Notes: generated by a model from the letters alone, not told the origin. A stretch of 64,000 nucleotides of DNA from Pseudomonas proteolytica (GCF_007858275.1 NZ_VFEV01000007.1:62001-126000), one strand, 5' to 3'; positions 55,338-64,000 are shown, counted from the first letter of the stretch. A program made the numbers and translations.

Positions 55338-57004
55338 TGAGCCTGCAACTGAGTGTTGCCCAGGCCAGCGCCATCGGGCCGCGTGAGGAAAACCAGGACG
55401 CCATGCGCCTGGTTACCCCAGCCCCGGACCTGGCCGCCAGCAAAGGCTACCTGTGTGCCATCGCCGACGGCGTCAGCCAGTGTGCCGATGGCGGCCTGGC
55501 CGCGCGTTCGACCTTGCAGGCCCTGGCCCTGGACTACTACGCCACGCCACAAACCTGGGGCGTGGCCCAGGCCCTGGACCGGCTGTTGCTGGCGCAGAAT
55601 CGCTGGCTGCAGGCCAATGGCGGCGGCCAGCCGTTGTTGACCACCCTCAGCGCCGTGGTGTTTCGCGGCCAGCGCTTTACCCTGGCCCATGTCGGCGACT
55701 GCCGGGTGTATCGCTGGTTCGACGGCGAGTTGCAGCGCATCAGCCAAGAACATGTCTGGGAACAACCGGGCATGCAGCACGTGCTCAAGCGCGCCCTGGG
55801 CCTGGATCAGCATCTGGTGGTGGACTTTCTCGACGGTGAACTGCGCCAGGGTGAATGTTTCCTGCTGCTCAGCGATGGTGTGTGGTCGACCCTGGCGGAT
55901 CACAGCATCCGTGCGATCCTGCGCGAACAGGCCGACCTGGACCTGGCCGTGAATACGCTGGTCAACGCCGCACACCTGGCGGGTAGCCAGGACAATGCCA
56001 GCGCCCTGCTGGTGCGCATCGACCAGCTCGGCGCAGCCACCCTGGGCGATGCACTGGTGCAGTTGCAGCAGTGGCCATTGCCGCCGCCGTTGAAGGCCGG
56101 GCAATCCTTTGAAGGCTGGCAGGTGGAGAGCGTGCTGGCACAAAGTCGGCAGTCGTTGCTGTACCGGGTACGCGATACCCAGCAGCAACCCTGGCTGCTG
56201 AAAACCCTGCCCCCTGGCCACGACGATGACCACGACGCCGCCCAGGCCCTGCTCTCAGAAGAATGGTTTCTGCGCCGGGTGGCCGGACGGGCATTTCCTG
56301 AAGTCCATCCGGCCGGCGGGCGTCAGCATTTGTACTATGTGATGCGTGAATACAGCGGGCAGACCCTGGCCGCCCTGTTCCAGCAGCAAGGCCCCTTGCC
56401 GCTGGCACAATGGCAATCCATCGCCGAGCGCTTGCTGCGCGCGGTGGGCATGTTGCATCGCCGGCAGATTCTGCACCGCGACATCAAGCCGGAAAACCTG
56501 CTGCTGGGGGACGACGGTGAATTGCGGGTACTGGACTTTGGCCTGGCCTATTGCCCGGGGTTATCCGAGGACCGCGCTCACCTGCTGCCGGGAACCCCCA
56601 GCTTTATCGCGCCTGAAGCCTTCAGTGGTGAACGTCCGACCCCTCGGCAGGATTTGTACAGCGTCGGCGTGAGCCTGTATTACCTGCTGACCGGGCACTA
56701 TCCCTACGGTGAAATCGAAGCTTTCCAGCGCCCCCGCTTCAACACGCCGGTCAGCGCCAGCCGCTATCGACCGGATCTGCCCGACTGGTTGCAGCAAAGC
56801 CTGGAACGCGCGGTGGCGGCACAACCGGACCAACGCTACGAAACCGCCGAGGAATGGCTGCTGGTACTGGAACAGGCCGACCGCCGCGAGCTGAGCCTGC
56901 GCCCTCGGCCACTGCTGGAGCGCGAGCCTCTCAAGGTCTGGCAAACCCTGGCGCTGGTGTCGCTGCTGCTCAATCTGCTGTTGCTATATCTGTTATCCCT
57001 GTAG
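55337..57004 (+). CDS. PP2C-type phosphatase and serine/threonine kinase fusion
   Basis: A 555-residue protein with three parts. Residues 1-235 are a PP2C phosphatase with the metal-binding motifs REENQD, IADGVSQC, LAHVGDCRVYR, LLSDGVW and SQDNASALLV. Residues about 265-525 are a Hanks-type kinase with LLKTLPP (lysine), LHRRQILHRDIKPENLLL, VLDFGLAY and TPSFIAPE. A single hydrophobic segment near 535-553 (LALVSLLLNLLLLYLL) is the membrane anchor. Its start overlaps the transporter stop, so it is cotranslated with it. Substrates are unknown; control of nitrate uptake is an inference from this coupling. Confidence 0.92.
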   Translation: MSLQLSVAQASAIGPREENQDAMRLVTPAPDLAASKGYLCAIADGVSQCADGGLAARSTLQALALDYYATPQTWGVAQALDRLLLAQNRWLQANGGGQPLLTTLSAVVFRGQRFTLAHVGDCRVYRWFDGELQRISQEHVWEQPGMQHVLKRALGLDQHLVVDFLDGELRQGECFLLLSDGVWSTLADHSIRAILREQADLDLAVNTLVNAAHLAGSQDNASALLVRIDQLGAATLGDALVQLQQWPLPPPLKAGQSFEGWQVESVLAQSRQSLLYRVRDTQQQPWLLKTLPPGHDDDHDAAQALLSEEWFLRRVAGRAFPEVHPAGGRQHLYYVMREYSGQTLAALFQQQGPLPLAQWQSIAERLLRAVGMLHRRQILHRDIKPENLLLGDDGELRVLDFGLAYCPGLSEDRAHLLPGTPSFIAPEAFSGERPTPRQDLYSVGVSLYYLLTGHYPYGEIEAFQRPRFNTPVSASRYRPDLPDWLQQSLERAVAAQPDQRYETAEEWLLVLEQADRRELSLRPRPLLEREPLKVWQTLALVSLLLNLLLLYLLSL

Positions 57005-57102
57005 GAGGCAGGCGCGCCAGTTGTGGGCGTCACGCCTTTAAATGGTGCGAAAAAACCTTGTGGTATCCACCAGAACCTCAGTAAATCCGGCTTTTCAAGA
57101 CT

Positions 57103-57118
57103 TGGCACAACCACTGCA
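57103..57118 (+). promoter_or_regulatory. sigma-54 promoter of nirBD-nasA-cobA
   Basis: TGGCACAACCACTGCA agrees with TGGCAC-N5-TTGCW except for one base. GG (57104-57105) and GC (57116-57117) are ten bases apart. The start should be near 57129. Confidence 0.8.
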
Positions 57119-57143
57119 TTAGCTCCTGCAACACCCCACATAC

Positions 57144-57238
57144 AGCCCACCCTTCAACGACGAAGGTGGGGCTTTCCCGAGAGAACGGGACCAGGACAAA
57201 GGCGTCCTCGCTAGGCAACTAGCGGGACGCCTTTTTTT
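57144..57238 (+). promoter_or_regulatory. ANTAR (NasT) target leader and terminator of nirB
   Basis: Three hexaloop hairpins are seen: an outer one (57144-57173) with loop AACGAC at 57156-57161, P1 TCCCG-AGAGAA-CGGGA (57175-57190) and P2 AGGAC-AAAGGC-GTCCT (57193-57208). All loops have A1 and G4. The 3' half of P2 is also the 5' arm of the terminator GGCGTCC...GGACGCC (57201-57231) with an inner CGCTAG/CTAGCG stem, followed by seven T. P1-P2, with a two-base linker, fit the classic ANTAR dual-hexaloop motif. Confidence 0.82.
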
Positions 57239-57276
57239 GTTTGCGCGTGATTTGTCGAGCCATTGCGGAGAACGAC

Positions 57277-59730
57277 ATGAAAAAACTCAAACTGGTGATG
57301 ATCGGCAACGGCATGGCCGGGGTTCGCACCCTTGAAGAACTGCTGAAACTGAGCACCGAGCTGTACGACATTACGGTCTTTGGCGCCGAGCCCCACACCA
57401 ACTACAACCGCATCCTGCTATCACCGGTGCTGGCCGGTGAGCAGACGTTCGAAGAGATCGTGCTCAACGACCTCGACTGGTACCTGCAAAACAACATCAA
57501 GTTGCTGCTCAACCGCAAGGTGGTGCAGATCGACCGGGTCAAACGCAAAGTCATCGCCGAAGACGGCACCGAGGCCGAATACGATCGCCTGCTGATCGCC
57601 ACCGGTTCGACTCCGTTCATCCTGCCGATCCCCGGCAATACCTTGCAGGGCGTGATCGGCTACCGCGACATTGCCGACACCCAAGCCATGATCGACACCG
57701 CCAAGACCCACAAGCATGCCGTGGTCATCGGTGGCGGCCTGCTCGGCCTGGAAGCGGCCAATGGCCTGATGCTGCGCGGCATGCACGTCACCGTGGTGCA
57801 TATCGGCGAATGGCTGCTGGAGCGGCAACTGGACAAGACCAGCGGCCAGTTGCTGCAAACCGAACTGGAAAGCCGTGGCCTGGTGTTTCGCCTGTGCGAA
57901 CAGACCCAGGCCCTGCATGACGCCGGCAATGGCCGCGTGGGTTCGGTGCAATTTAAAAACGGCGACGTGATTCCCGCCGACCTGGTGGTGATGGCCGCCG
58001 GGATCCGCCCCAATACCGAACTGGCGGAAAAGTCCGGCATCCCGTGCAACCGTGGGATCCTGGTCAACGACACGATGCAAACCTACGACCCGCGCATCTA
58101 TGCCATCGGCGAATGCGCCAGCCATCGCGGGATTGCCTACGGCCTGGTGGCGCCGCTGTTCGAGCAGGCCAAGGTCTGCGCCAACCACCTGGCCCAGTTG
58201 GGGTTCGCCACCTACAAAGGCTCGGTGACCTCGACCAAACTGAAAGTCACCGGTATCGACCTGTTTTCCGCTGGCGACTTCATGGGCGGCGAAGGCACCG
58301 AAACCATCACCCTTTCCGACCCCATCGGCGGCGTCTACAAGAAGCTGGTGATCAAGGACGACATCTTGGTCGGCGCCTGCCTGTACGGCGACACCGCCGA
58401 TGGCGGTTGGTATTTCCGGCAGATCCGTGAGAACCATGGCATTGGCGAAATCCGCGACCACCTGATGTTCGGCGAAAACGCCTTGGGCGACGTCGGCCAC
58501 CAAGGCCAGGACAAAGCCATGAGCATGGCCGACAGCGCCGAAGTCTGCGGCTGCAACGGCGTGTGCAAGGGCACCATCGTCAAGGCGATCCAGGAGCAGG
58601 GCCTGTTCAGCGTCGATGAGGTGAAGAAACACACCAAGGCCGCCAGTTCCTGCGGCTCCTGCGCCGGGTTGGTGGAGCAGATCCTGATCAACACCGTGGG
58701 CGGTGCGGCTGACGTCAAGCCAAAGAGCGAAAAAGCCATCTGTGGTTGCAGCGACCTGAACCACGGGCAAATCCGCCAGGCGATCCGCGACCAGCACCTG
58801 CTGACCATCGCCGACACCATGAGCTACTTGAACTGGCGCACTCCCAACGGCTGCGCCACTTGCCGCCCGGCGTTGAACTACTACCTGATCTCCACCTGGC
58901 CGGGGGAAGCCAAGGACGATCCGCAATCGCGCCTGATCAACGAACGGGCCCACGCCAACATTCAGAAAGACGGCACTTACTCGGTAGTCCCGCGGATGTG
59001 GGGCGGTGTGACCAATCCTTCCGAACTGCGGCGGATTGCCGATGTGGCCGACAAGTACAACGTGCCGATGGTCAAGGTCACCGGCGGCCAGCGCATCGAC
59101 TTGCTGGGCATCAAGAAACAGGACCTGCCCGGTGTCTGGAAAGACCTGGATATGCCGTCCGGGCACGCCTACGGCAAATCCATCCGTACCGTGAAGACCT
59201 GCGTAGGCAGCGAGTTCTGCCGCTTCGGCACGCAGAACTCCACACAACTGGGCATCGAGTTGGAGCATGACCTGTTCAACATGTGGTCGCCCCACAAGGT
59301 CAAGCTGGCGGTCTCCGGTTGCCCGCGCAACTGCTCGGAAGCCGGGATCAAGGACGTGGGAATTATCGGCGTCGACTCGGGCTGGGAGATGTATATCGGC
59401 GGCAACGGCGGGATCAAGACCGAGGTCGCAGAGTTCTTCGTCAAGCTCAAGACCGCCGAGGAGGTACGCGAATACAACGGCGCCTTCCTACAGCTGTACC
59501 GCGAAGAAGCCTTCTACCTGGAGCGCACCGTGCATTACATGCAGCGGGTCGGCATGGACCATATCAAGAAGGCCGTACTGGAAGACCCAGCGCGGCGCCA
59601 GGCCCTGAACGAGCGCCTGCAGTTCTCCCTGTCGTTTGAACAAGACCCATGGAAAGAACGCCTGGAGCAGCCGTTGCTGAAGAAGGAATTCGACACCATC
59701 GCCGTCAAACAGCTGGAGGTATTGGTATGA
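57277..59730 (+). CDS. nirB: assimilatory nitrite reductase, large subunit
   Basis: An 817-residue flavo-siroheme enzyme that reduces nitrite to ammonium with NADH. Residues 1-300 are the FAD/NAD reductase (VMIGNGMAGVRTLEELL, VVIGGGLLGLEAANGL). Two BFD-like 2Fe-2S segments follow (CGCNGVCKGTIVKAI with CGSCAGLVEQIL near 417-470, and CGCSDLNHGQIRQAI with CATCRPALNYY near 488-535). The siroheme-4Fe-4S cysteines lie in TCVGSEFCRFG (about 641) and CPRNCSEAG (about 681). The ATG at 57277 follows GGAG. It overlaps nirD by four bases. Confidence 0.97.
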   Translation: MKKLKLVMIGNGMAGVRTLEELLKLSTELYDITVFGAEPHTNYNRILLSPVLAGEQTFEEIVLNDLDWYLQNNIKLLLNRKVVQIDRVKRKVIAEDGTEAEYDRLLIATGSTPFILPIPGNTLQGVIGYRDIADTQAMIDTAKTHKHAVVIGGGLLGLEAANGLMLRGMHVTVVHIGEWLLERQLDKTSGQLLQTELESRGLVFRLCEQTQALHDAGNGRVGSVQFKNGDVIPADLVVMAAGIRPNTELAEKSGIPCNRGILVNDTMQTYDPRIYAIGECASHRGIAYGLVAPLFEQAKVCANHLAQLGFATYKGSVTSTKLKVTGIDLFSAGDFMGGEGTETITLSDPIGGVYKKLVIKDDILVGACLYGDTADGGWYFRQIRENHGIGEIRDHLMFGENALGDVGHQGQDKAMSMADSAEVCGCNGVCKGTIVKAIQEQGLFSVDEVKKHTKAASSCGSCAGLVEQILINTVGGAADVKPKSEKAICGCSDLNHGQIRQAIRDQHLLTIADTMSYLNWRTPNGCATCRPALNYYLISTWPGEAKDDPQSRLINERAHANIQKDGTYSVVPRMWGGVTNPSELRRIADVADKYNVPMVKVTGGQRIDLLGIKKQDLPGVWKDLDMPSGHAYGKSIRTVKTCVGSEFCRFGTQNSTQLGIELEHDLFNMWSPHKVKLAVSGCPRNCSEAGIKDVGIIGVDSGWEMYIGGNGGIKTEVAEFFVKLKTAEEVREYNGAFLQLYREEAFYLERTVHYMQRVGMDHIKKAVLEDPARRQALNERLQFSLSFEQDPWKERLEQPLLKKEFDTIAVKQLEVLV

Positions 59731-60044
59731 ACTGGCTGGATATCTGTGCCCTCGACGAAATCAACGCACTGGGCTCGCGCATCGTCAGCGGCCCGAAAGG
59801 TGAAATTGCGATTTTTCGGACCAGTGACGACGAAGTCTTCGCCCTTGACGACCGCTGCCCGCACAAGGGTGGGCCATTGTCCCAGGGGTTGATTTACGGC
59901 AAACGCGTAGCGTGCCCATTGCACAACTGGCAGATCGACCTGGCGTCCGGCGAAGCCCAGGCCCCGGATATCGGTTGCGCCCACCACCACCACGCCCGGG
60001 TTGAAAACGGCCGGGTGATGCTGGCCCTGCGGGACGCTGGTTGA
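59727..60044 (+). CDS. nirD: assimilatory nitrite reductase, small subunit
   Basis: A 105-residue Rieske-like protein that completes the nitrite reductase. The two Rieske motifs are CPHKGGPLSQG (about 42-52) and CPLHNWQIDL (about 62-71). The ATG overlaps the nirB stop and its own stop overlaps the nasA start, so the three are translationally coupled. The full set of Cys-His ligands is present, whereas some NirD proteins have lost them. Confidence 0.95.
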   Translation: MNWLDICALDEINALGSRIVSGPKGEIAIFRTSDDEVFALDDRCPHKGGPLSQGLIYGKRVACPLHNWQIDLASGEAQAPDIGCAHHHHARVENGRVMLALRDAG

Positions 60045-62752
60045 TGAACCGCCAGGTCACCGCATCGACCTGCTGCTACTGCGGGGTCGGCTGCGGCGTG
60101 CTGATCGAGCATGATGGCGCGCAGATCCTCGGGGTCAGCGGCGACCCGTCGCACCCGGCCAATTTCGGCAAGTTGTGCAGCAAGGGTTCCAGCCTGCACC
60201 TGACTGGCGATCTGGCAGCGCGGGCGTTGTACCCCGAATTGCGCCTGGGCAAAGGCCTGGCCCGTGGCCGTACCGATTGGGACAGTGCCCTGGACCACGC
60301 GGCCCATGTGTTCGCCGACACCATCGCCGAGCACGGCCCCGACAGTGTGGCGTTCTATATCTCCGGGCAACTGCTGACCGAGGATTACTACAGTTTCAAC
60401 AAACTCGCCCGGGCGCTGGTGGGCACCAACAATATCGACAGCAATTCCCGGCTGTGTATGTCCTCGGCGGTGGTCGGCTACAAGCGCAGCCTGGGGGCCG
60501 ACGCGCCACCGTGCAGCTATGAGGACCTGGAGGCCAGCGATTGCGTGATGATCGTCGGCAGTAATATGGCCTACGCCCACCCGGTACTGTTTCGCCGGCT
60601 GGAAGAGGCCAAGGCGCGCCGTCCGGATATGAAAGTGCTGGTCGTTGATCCACGGCGCACCGATACCTGTGACTTGGCGGATATGCACCTGGCAATCCTG
60701 CCGGGTACCGATGTCGCGTTGTTCCATGGGATTTTGCATCTGCTGCTGTGGGAAGACTGGATCGATCGTGACTTTATCCAGGCTCATACCGATGGTTTGG
60801 TCGAACTCAAACGCCTGGTCCACGACTACACGCCGCAGATGGTCACGCAATTGTGCGGGATCAGTGTCGAGCAACTGCGCCAGTGTGCGCAGTGGGTCGG
60901 TACCTCCACGAGCTTTCTTTCGCTGTGGTGCATGGGGCTCAACCAGTCCACCGCCGGCAGTGCGAAAAACAGCGCCCTGATCAACCTGCACCTGGCCACC
61001 GGTACCATTGGCCGCCCAGGTTGCGGGCCGTTTTCCCTGACCGGCCAGCCCAACGCCATGGGCGGCCGGGAAACCGGTAGCCTGTCGAACCTGCTGCCGG
61101 GCCATCGTGATGCCAACAACCCCGAGCACCGCGCACAAGTGGCCGCCTACTGGGGGGTTGAGCAACTGCCATCCAGCACCGGCTTGACCGCCATCGAATT
61201 GTTCGAGCAGGTACAGGCCGGCAAGATCAAAGCGCTGTGGATCGCCTGCACCAACCCCGCGCAATCGTTGCCGGACCAGAGCAGCGTGCGTCAGGCCCTG
61301 GCCGCGTGCCCATTCGTGGTGTTGCAGGAAGCCTTCCGCACCACAGAAACCGCTGCCTTTGCCGACCTGTTGTTGCCAGCCGCCAGTTGGGGTGAGAAAG
61401 AAGGCACCGTGACCAATTCCGAGCGGCGCATTTCCCACGTACGCCAGGCCATTGCCCCACCGGGTGAGGCGCGGTCGGACTGGGCGATTACCGTGGATTT
61501 CGCACAGCGCCTGGAGCAACGTTTGCGACCGGGCCTACCGAGCCTGTTTGCGTTTGCGCAACCTTCGCAGATTTTTGATGAGTTCAAACTGCTGACACGC
61601 GATCGGGACTTGGACCTGTCAGGTATCAGCCATGCCCTGCTCGACCGGATCGGCCCGCAACAATGGCCGTTTCCCGCCGAGGCTCAGAGCGGCACGCCAC
61701 GGCTGTACACCGACGGCATCTTCCCGACCGACAGTGGTCGTGCGCACTTTATCGCCGAGCCTTATCGCGCGGCCAAGGAACAACGTGATGCGCGCTTTCC
61801 CCTGACCCTGATCACCGGCCGCCTGCGTGACCAATGGCATGGCATGAGCCGCACCGGTACGGCTGCGCAACTGTTCGGCCACGTCAGCGAAGCATTGCTC
61901 AGCCTGCACCCGGACGAACTACGCCGGCACCGCTTCAAAGAGGGCGATCTGGTGAGCCTGAAAAGCCGCCGTGGCCAGGTGATTGTGGCGGTGACCAGTG
62001 ATGACAGCGTGCGGCCCGGCCAGGCGTTCCTGCCCATGCATTGGGGCGATCGCTTCCTCAAGGGCGGCGTCAACATGCTGACTCAGCCGGCATTCGACCC
62101 CTTGTCGAAACAACCCGAGCTCAAGCACAGCGGTGTACGCCTGGAAGCCGTGCAATTGCCTTGGCAGCTGTTTGCGCTGATCGAAGGTGACGTGCAGCAA
62201 CACTTCGAGGCCTTGCGTCCGCTTTGCGAGCGCTTTGCCTACGTCAGCCTCAGCTTGACCGGGCGTGAGCGGCCGGCGCTGCTGCTGCGTGCTGCCCATA
62301 CCGAGGCGCCGGACCTGCAGTTGCTCAAGAACATCGACCAATTGCTGGGCCTCAATGACGGCCCGGTCATGGCCTATGACGACCCACGGCGCTCCATCGG
62401 CAAGCGGGTAAAAATCGAGAAAGGCCGGATCACCGCGATCCGTCTGGCCGGCGAAACCCTGGCCCGTCATTGGCTGCAAAGCCTTTGGCTGGAGGGCCGG
62501 ACCGATGAACAACTGCGGCGCTGGTTGCTGGCCCCGCTAAGCGCGCCACCCGGCGCGGGTACGAGCAGCAACAAAATTCTCTGCAACTGCAAGAACGTCA
62601 GTGAAAACGCGATATGTGCAGGCATCAAGCGCGGCCTGGACCTCGCTGGGCTGAAGCAAGAACTGGGCTGCGGCACGCAATGTGGCTCCTGCGTCCCCGA
62701 AATCAAACGGCTTTTGGCGAGCACCTCGCAGCCAATCGCTATCAGTGTGTGA
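60044..62752 (+). CDS. nasA: assimilatory nitrate reductase, catalytic subunit
   Basis: A 902-residue molybdopterin enzyme that reduces nitrate to nitrite in the cytoplasm. The N-terminal 4Fe-4S site is CCYCGVGCGV with CSKGSSLHLTG (about 10-55); molybdopterin-domain motifs include NSRLCMSSAVVGYKRSLGADAPP (about 142) and GQPNAMGGRETGSLSNLLPGHR (about 342). The C-terminus carries a BFD-like 2Fe-2S domain (CNCKNVSENAIC, then GCGTQCGSCVPEIKRLL, about 846-890), as in Klebsiella-type NasA. ATG 60044 overlaps the nirD stop; the TTG at 60041 is unlikely. Confidence 0.95.
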   Translation: MNRQVTASTCCYCGVGCGVLIEHDGAQILGVSGDPSHPANFGKLCSKGSSLHLTGDLAARALYPELRLGKGLARGRTDWDSALDHAAHVFADTIAEHGPDSVAFYISGQLLTEDYYSFNKLARALVGTNNIDSNSRLCMSSAVVGYKRSLGADAPPCSYEDLEASDCVMIVGSNMAYAHPVLFRRLEEAKARRPDMKVLVVDPRRTDTCDLADMHLAILPGTDVALFHGILHLLLWEDWIDRDFIQAHTDGLVELKRLVHDYTPQMVTQLCGISVEQLRQCAQWVGTSTSFLSLWCMGLNQSTAGSAKNSALINLHLATGTIGRPGCGPFSLTGQPNAMGGRETGSLSNLLPGHRDANNPEHRAQVAAYWGVEQLPSSTGLTAIELFEQVQAGKIKALWIACTNPAQSLPDQSSVRQALAACPFVVLQEAFRTTETAAFADLLLPAASWGEKEGTVTNSERRISHVRQAIAPPGEARSDWAITVDFAQRLEQRLRPGLPSLFAFAQPSQIFDEFKLLTRDRDLDLSGISHALLDRIGPQQWPFPAEAQSGTPRLYTDGIFPTDSGRAHFIAEPYRAAKEQRDARFPLTLITGRLRDQWHGMSRTGTAAQLFGHVSEALLSLHPDELRRHRFKEGDLVSLKSRRGQVIVAVTSDDSVRPGQAFLPMHWGDRFLKGGVNMLTQPAFDPLSKQPELKHSGVRLEAVQLPWQLFALIEGDVQQHFEALRPLCERFAYVSLSLTGRERPALLLRAAHTEAPDLQLLKNIDQLLGLNDGPVMAYDDPRRSIGKRVKIEKGRITAIRLAGETLARHWLQSLWLEGRTDEQLRRWLLAPLSAPPGAGTSSNKILCNCKNVSENAICAGIKRGLDLAGLKQELGCGTQCGSCVPEIKRLLASTSQPIAISV

Positions 62753-62763
62753 GGGCAATAAAT

Positions 62764-63501
62764 ATGAGTGCAAAAGTCTGGCTGGTAGGCGCAGGCCCGG
62801 GTGATCCGGAGTTGTTGACCCTCAAGGCGGTGCGGGCCCTGCACGAGGCCGATGTGGTGTTGATTGATGACTTGGTCAACCCGGCAGTGCTTGAACATTG
62901 CCCAGGTGCGCGGGTGATTACCGTCGGCAAACGCGGCGGCTGCCGTTCCACGCCCCAGGATTTCATTCACCGTTTGATGCTGCGTTACGCGCGTCAGGGT
63001 AAATGTGTGGTGCGCCTCAAAGGCGGTGATCCGTGCATTTTTGGCCGTGGCGGCGAAGAAGCGACCTGGCTCAGGGAGCGAGGCGTGAGTGTGGAGCTGG
63101 TCAATGGCATCACCGCCGGGCTGGCAGGTGCGACCAATTGCGATATACCGCTGACGCTACGCGGGATCAGTCGCGGCGTAACACTGGTCACTGCTCATAC
63201 CCAGGACGACAGCAGCCTGAATTGGCGGGCACTGGCCGAAGGGGGCACAACACTGGTGATCTACATGGGCGTGGCGAAGCTTTCAGAGATTGCCCGGCAA
63301 CTGCTGGAAGGTGGCATGGCCGCTGATATGCCAGTGGCGATGATCGAGAACGCCTCGCTGCCCCAACAGCGTGAGTGCCGCAGCTCCCTGGCACGCATGC
63401 ACGATGATGCCCAGGCATTCGCCTTGAAGAGCCCGGCTATCCTGGTGATCGGTGCGGTGGCGGCAGCGGCGGTTGAAGCAGTATTGGCCGCCAGCGCCTG
63501 A
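62764..63501 (+). CDS. cobA: uroporphyrinogen-III C-methyltransferase
   Basis: A 245-residue SAM-dependent enzyme that makes precorrin-2, the precursor of siroheme needed by NirB. It shows VGAGPGDPELLTLKAVRAL (about 7-25), DDLVNPAVLEHCPGARVITVGKRGG (about 38-60), VVRLKGGDPCIFGRGGEE (about 80-98) and TAGLAGATNCDIPLTLRG. Being last in the nitrate operon, it supplies cofactor together with the reductase. The oxidation and iron-insertion domains of CysG are absent. The ATG lies 11 bases after the nasA stop. Confidence 0.94.
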   Translation: MSAKVWLVGAGPGDPELLTLKAVRALHEADVVLIDDLVNPAVLEHCPGARVITVGKRGGCRSTPQDFIHRLMLRYARQGKCVVRLKGGDPCIFGRGGEEATWLRERGVSVELVNGITAGLAGATNCDIPLTLRGISRGVTLVTAHTQDDSSLNWRALAEGGTTLVIYMGVAKLSEIARQLLEGGMAADMPVAMIENASLPQQRECRSSLARMHDDAQAFALKSPAILVIGAVAAAAVEAVLAASA

Positions 63502-63514
63502 GGCAAATCGCAGG

Positions 63515-63551
63515 CGAAAAAAAGCCCGGCTCAAGAGCCGGGCTTTTTTCT
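63515..63551. terminator. bidirectional terminator between cobA and oprF
   Basis: AAAAAAAGCCCGGCTC and GAGCCGGGCTTTTTT form a long perfect stem around AA. It ends the nitrate operon and the convergent oprF. Confidence 0.95.
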
Positions 63552-63563
63552 ACCACTCAGTAA

Positions 63564-64000
63564 TTACTGAGCTTGAGCTTCAACCGATGCTTCTACGCGA
63601 CGGTTAACAGCACGACCAGCTTCAGTTGCGTTGTCAGCAACTGGGCGGGATTCGCCGTAACCTACGGAGGTGATACGGCCAGCGTCAACGCCGTCTTTAA
63701 CCAGGACTTGCTTAACAGCGTCAGCACGACGCTGGGACAGCTTCTGGTTGTAAGCGTCTGGACCGACGGAGTCAGTGTGACCAGCAACTTCTACGTTGGT
63801 AGCTGGGTACTGAGCCATGAAGTCGGCCAGGTTTTTGACGTCGCCATAGCTGTTAGGCTTAACAACGGCCTTGTCGAAGTCGAACTTAACGTCCAGCTCA
63901 ACACGAACAACCTGAGCAACCGGAGCTTCTGGCTCTGGAACTGGCTCTGGAGCTGGTGCTGGGGTAGGAGCTGGAGCGGCTGCGCCAGCGTTACCGCCGA
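63564..64000 (-). CDS. oprF: major outer membrane porin OprF, C-terminal part
   Basis: The C-terminal 145 residues of an OmpA-family outer membrane protein; the start is beyond the right edge. A proline-rich linker (APAPTPAPAPEPVPEPEAP) leads to the peptidoglycan-binding OmpA domain with LDVKFDFDKAVVKPNSYGDVKNLADFM, VAGHTDSVGPDAYNQKLSQRRADAV and GYGESRPVADNATEAGRAVNRRVE. The linker and domain match OprF of pseudomonads. OprF ties the outer membrane to peptidoglycan and forms a channel. Codon choice is strongly biased, as expected for an abundant protein. Confidence 0.96.
   Translation of the reverse strand, partial: GGNAGAAAPAPTPAPAPEPVPEPEAPVAQVVRVELDVKFDFDKAVVKPNSYGDVKNLADFMAQYPATNVEVAGHTDSVGPDAYNQKLSQRRADAVKQVLVKDGVDAGRITSVGYGESRPVADNATEAGRAVNRRVEASVEAQAQ

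Overview
The window is chromosomal DNA of a Pseudomonas, most likely of the P. fluorescens group. The evidence is the OprF-type porin at the right edge, the CcoP/CcoGHIS-HemN-Anr block, ZipA next to LigA and SMC, high GC, and about ten REP-type inverted repeats between genes. From memory, the order cco-hemN-anr-apt-recR-ybaB-dnaX and ligA-zipA-smc-GntR-xdhABC-guaD is the same as in P. aeruginosa PAO1. No rRNA, tRNA, insertion sequence, prophage or CRISPR array was seen.

Layout. 1-10 kb is the microaerobic respiration block: the tail of ccoP, an inserted toxin-antitoxin pair, then ccoG, fixH (ccoH), ccoI, ccoS and a SafE-type membrane protein that mature cbb3 oxidase, then hemN behind a perfect Anr box, a coiled-coil protein of unknown role, and anr itself. 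10-16.4 kb holds apt, an acyl-CoA dehydrogenase, recR, an NADP-dependent oxidoreductase, ybaB and dnaX. 16.5-24 kb is sensory and accessory: a periplasmic binding protein, a PAS-GGDEF-EAL protein, an Aer-type aerotaxis receptor behind a likely Anr box, a possible 40-residue ORF, an XRE regulator, a DUF2167 protein, the SRP RNA gene ffs, and a zinc peptidase-like protein. 24-31 kb is ligA, zipA and smc. 31-41 kb is purine catabolism (xdhABC, guaD, two GntR regulators and a BenE-type transporter). 40.8-49.6 kb holds yggL, dacB, a CHASE-type diguanylate cyclase, rlmKL, rmf and pyrD.

49.7-51.7 kb is an islet of three genes that look like leftovers of an SPI-1-type type III secretion locus: an InvG-like secretin lacking its barrel, a HilA-like DNA-binding domain standing alone, and an IagB-like lytic transglycosylase.

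51.7-63.5 kb is the assimilatory nitrate cluster: nasS-nasT, a NarK-type transporter joined by a stop/start overlap to a PP2C phosphatase-protein kinase fusion, then nirB-nirD-nasA-cobA. Each of its three transcription units starts with a sigma-54 type promoter (GG-N10-GC), then a leader with hairpins whose six-base loops have A at position 1 and G at position 4, then an intrinsic terminator whose 5' arm overlaps the second hairpin. This is the expected target of the ANTAR protein NasT, so nitrogen limitation (sigma-54) and nitrate (NasS/NasT antitermination) appear to be combined at all three units, including nasST itself. The window ends inside oprF.
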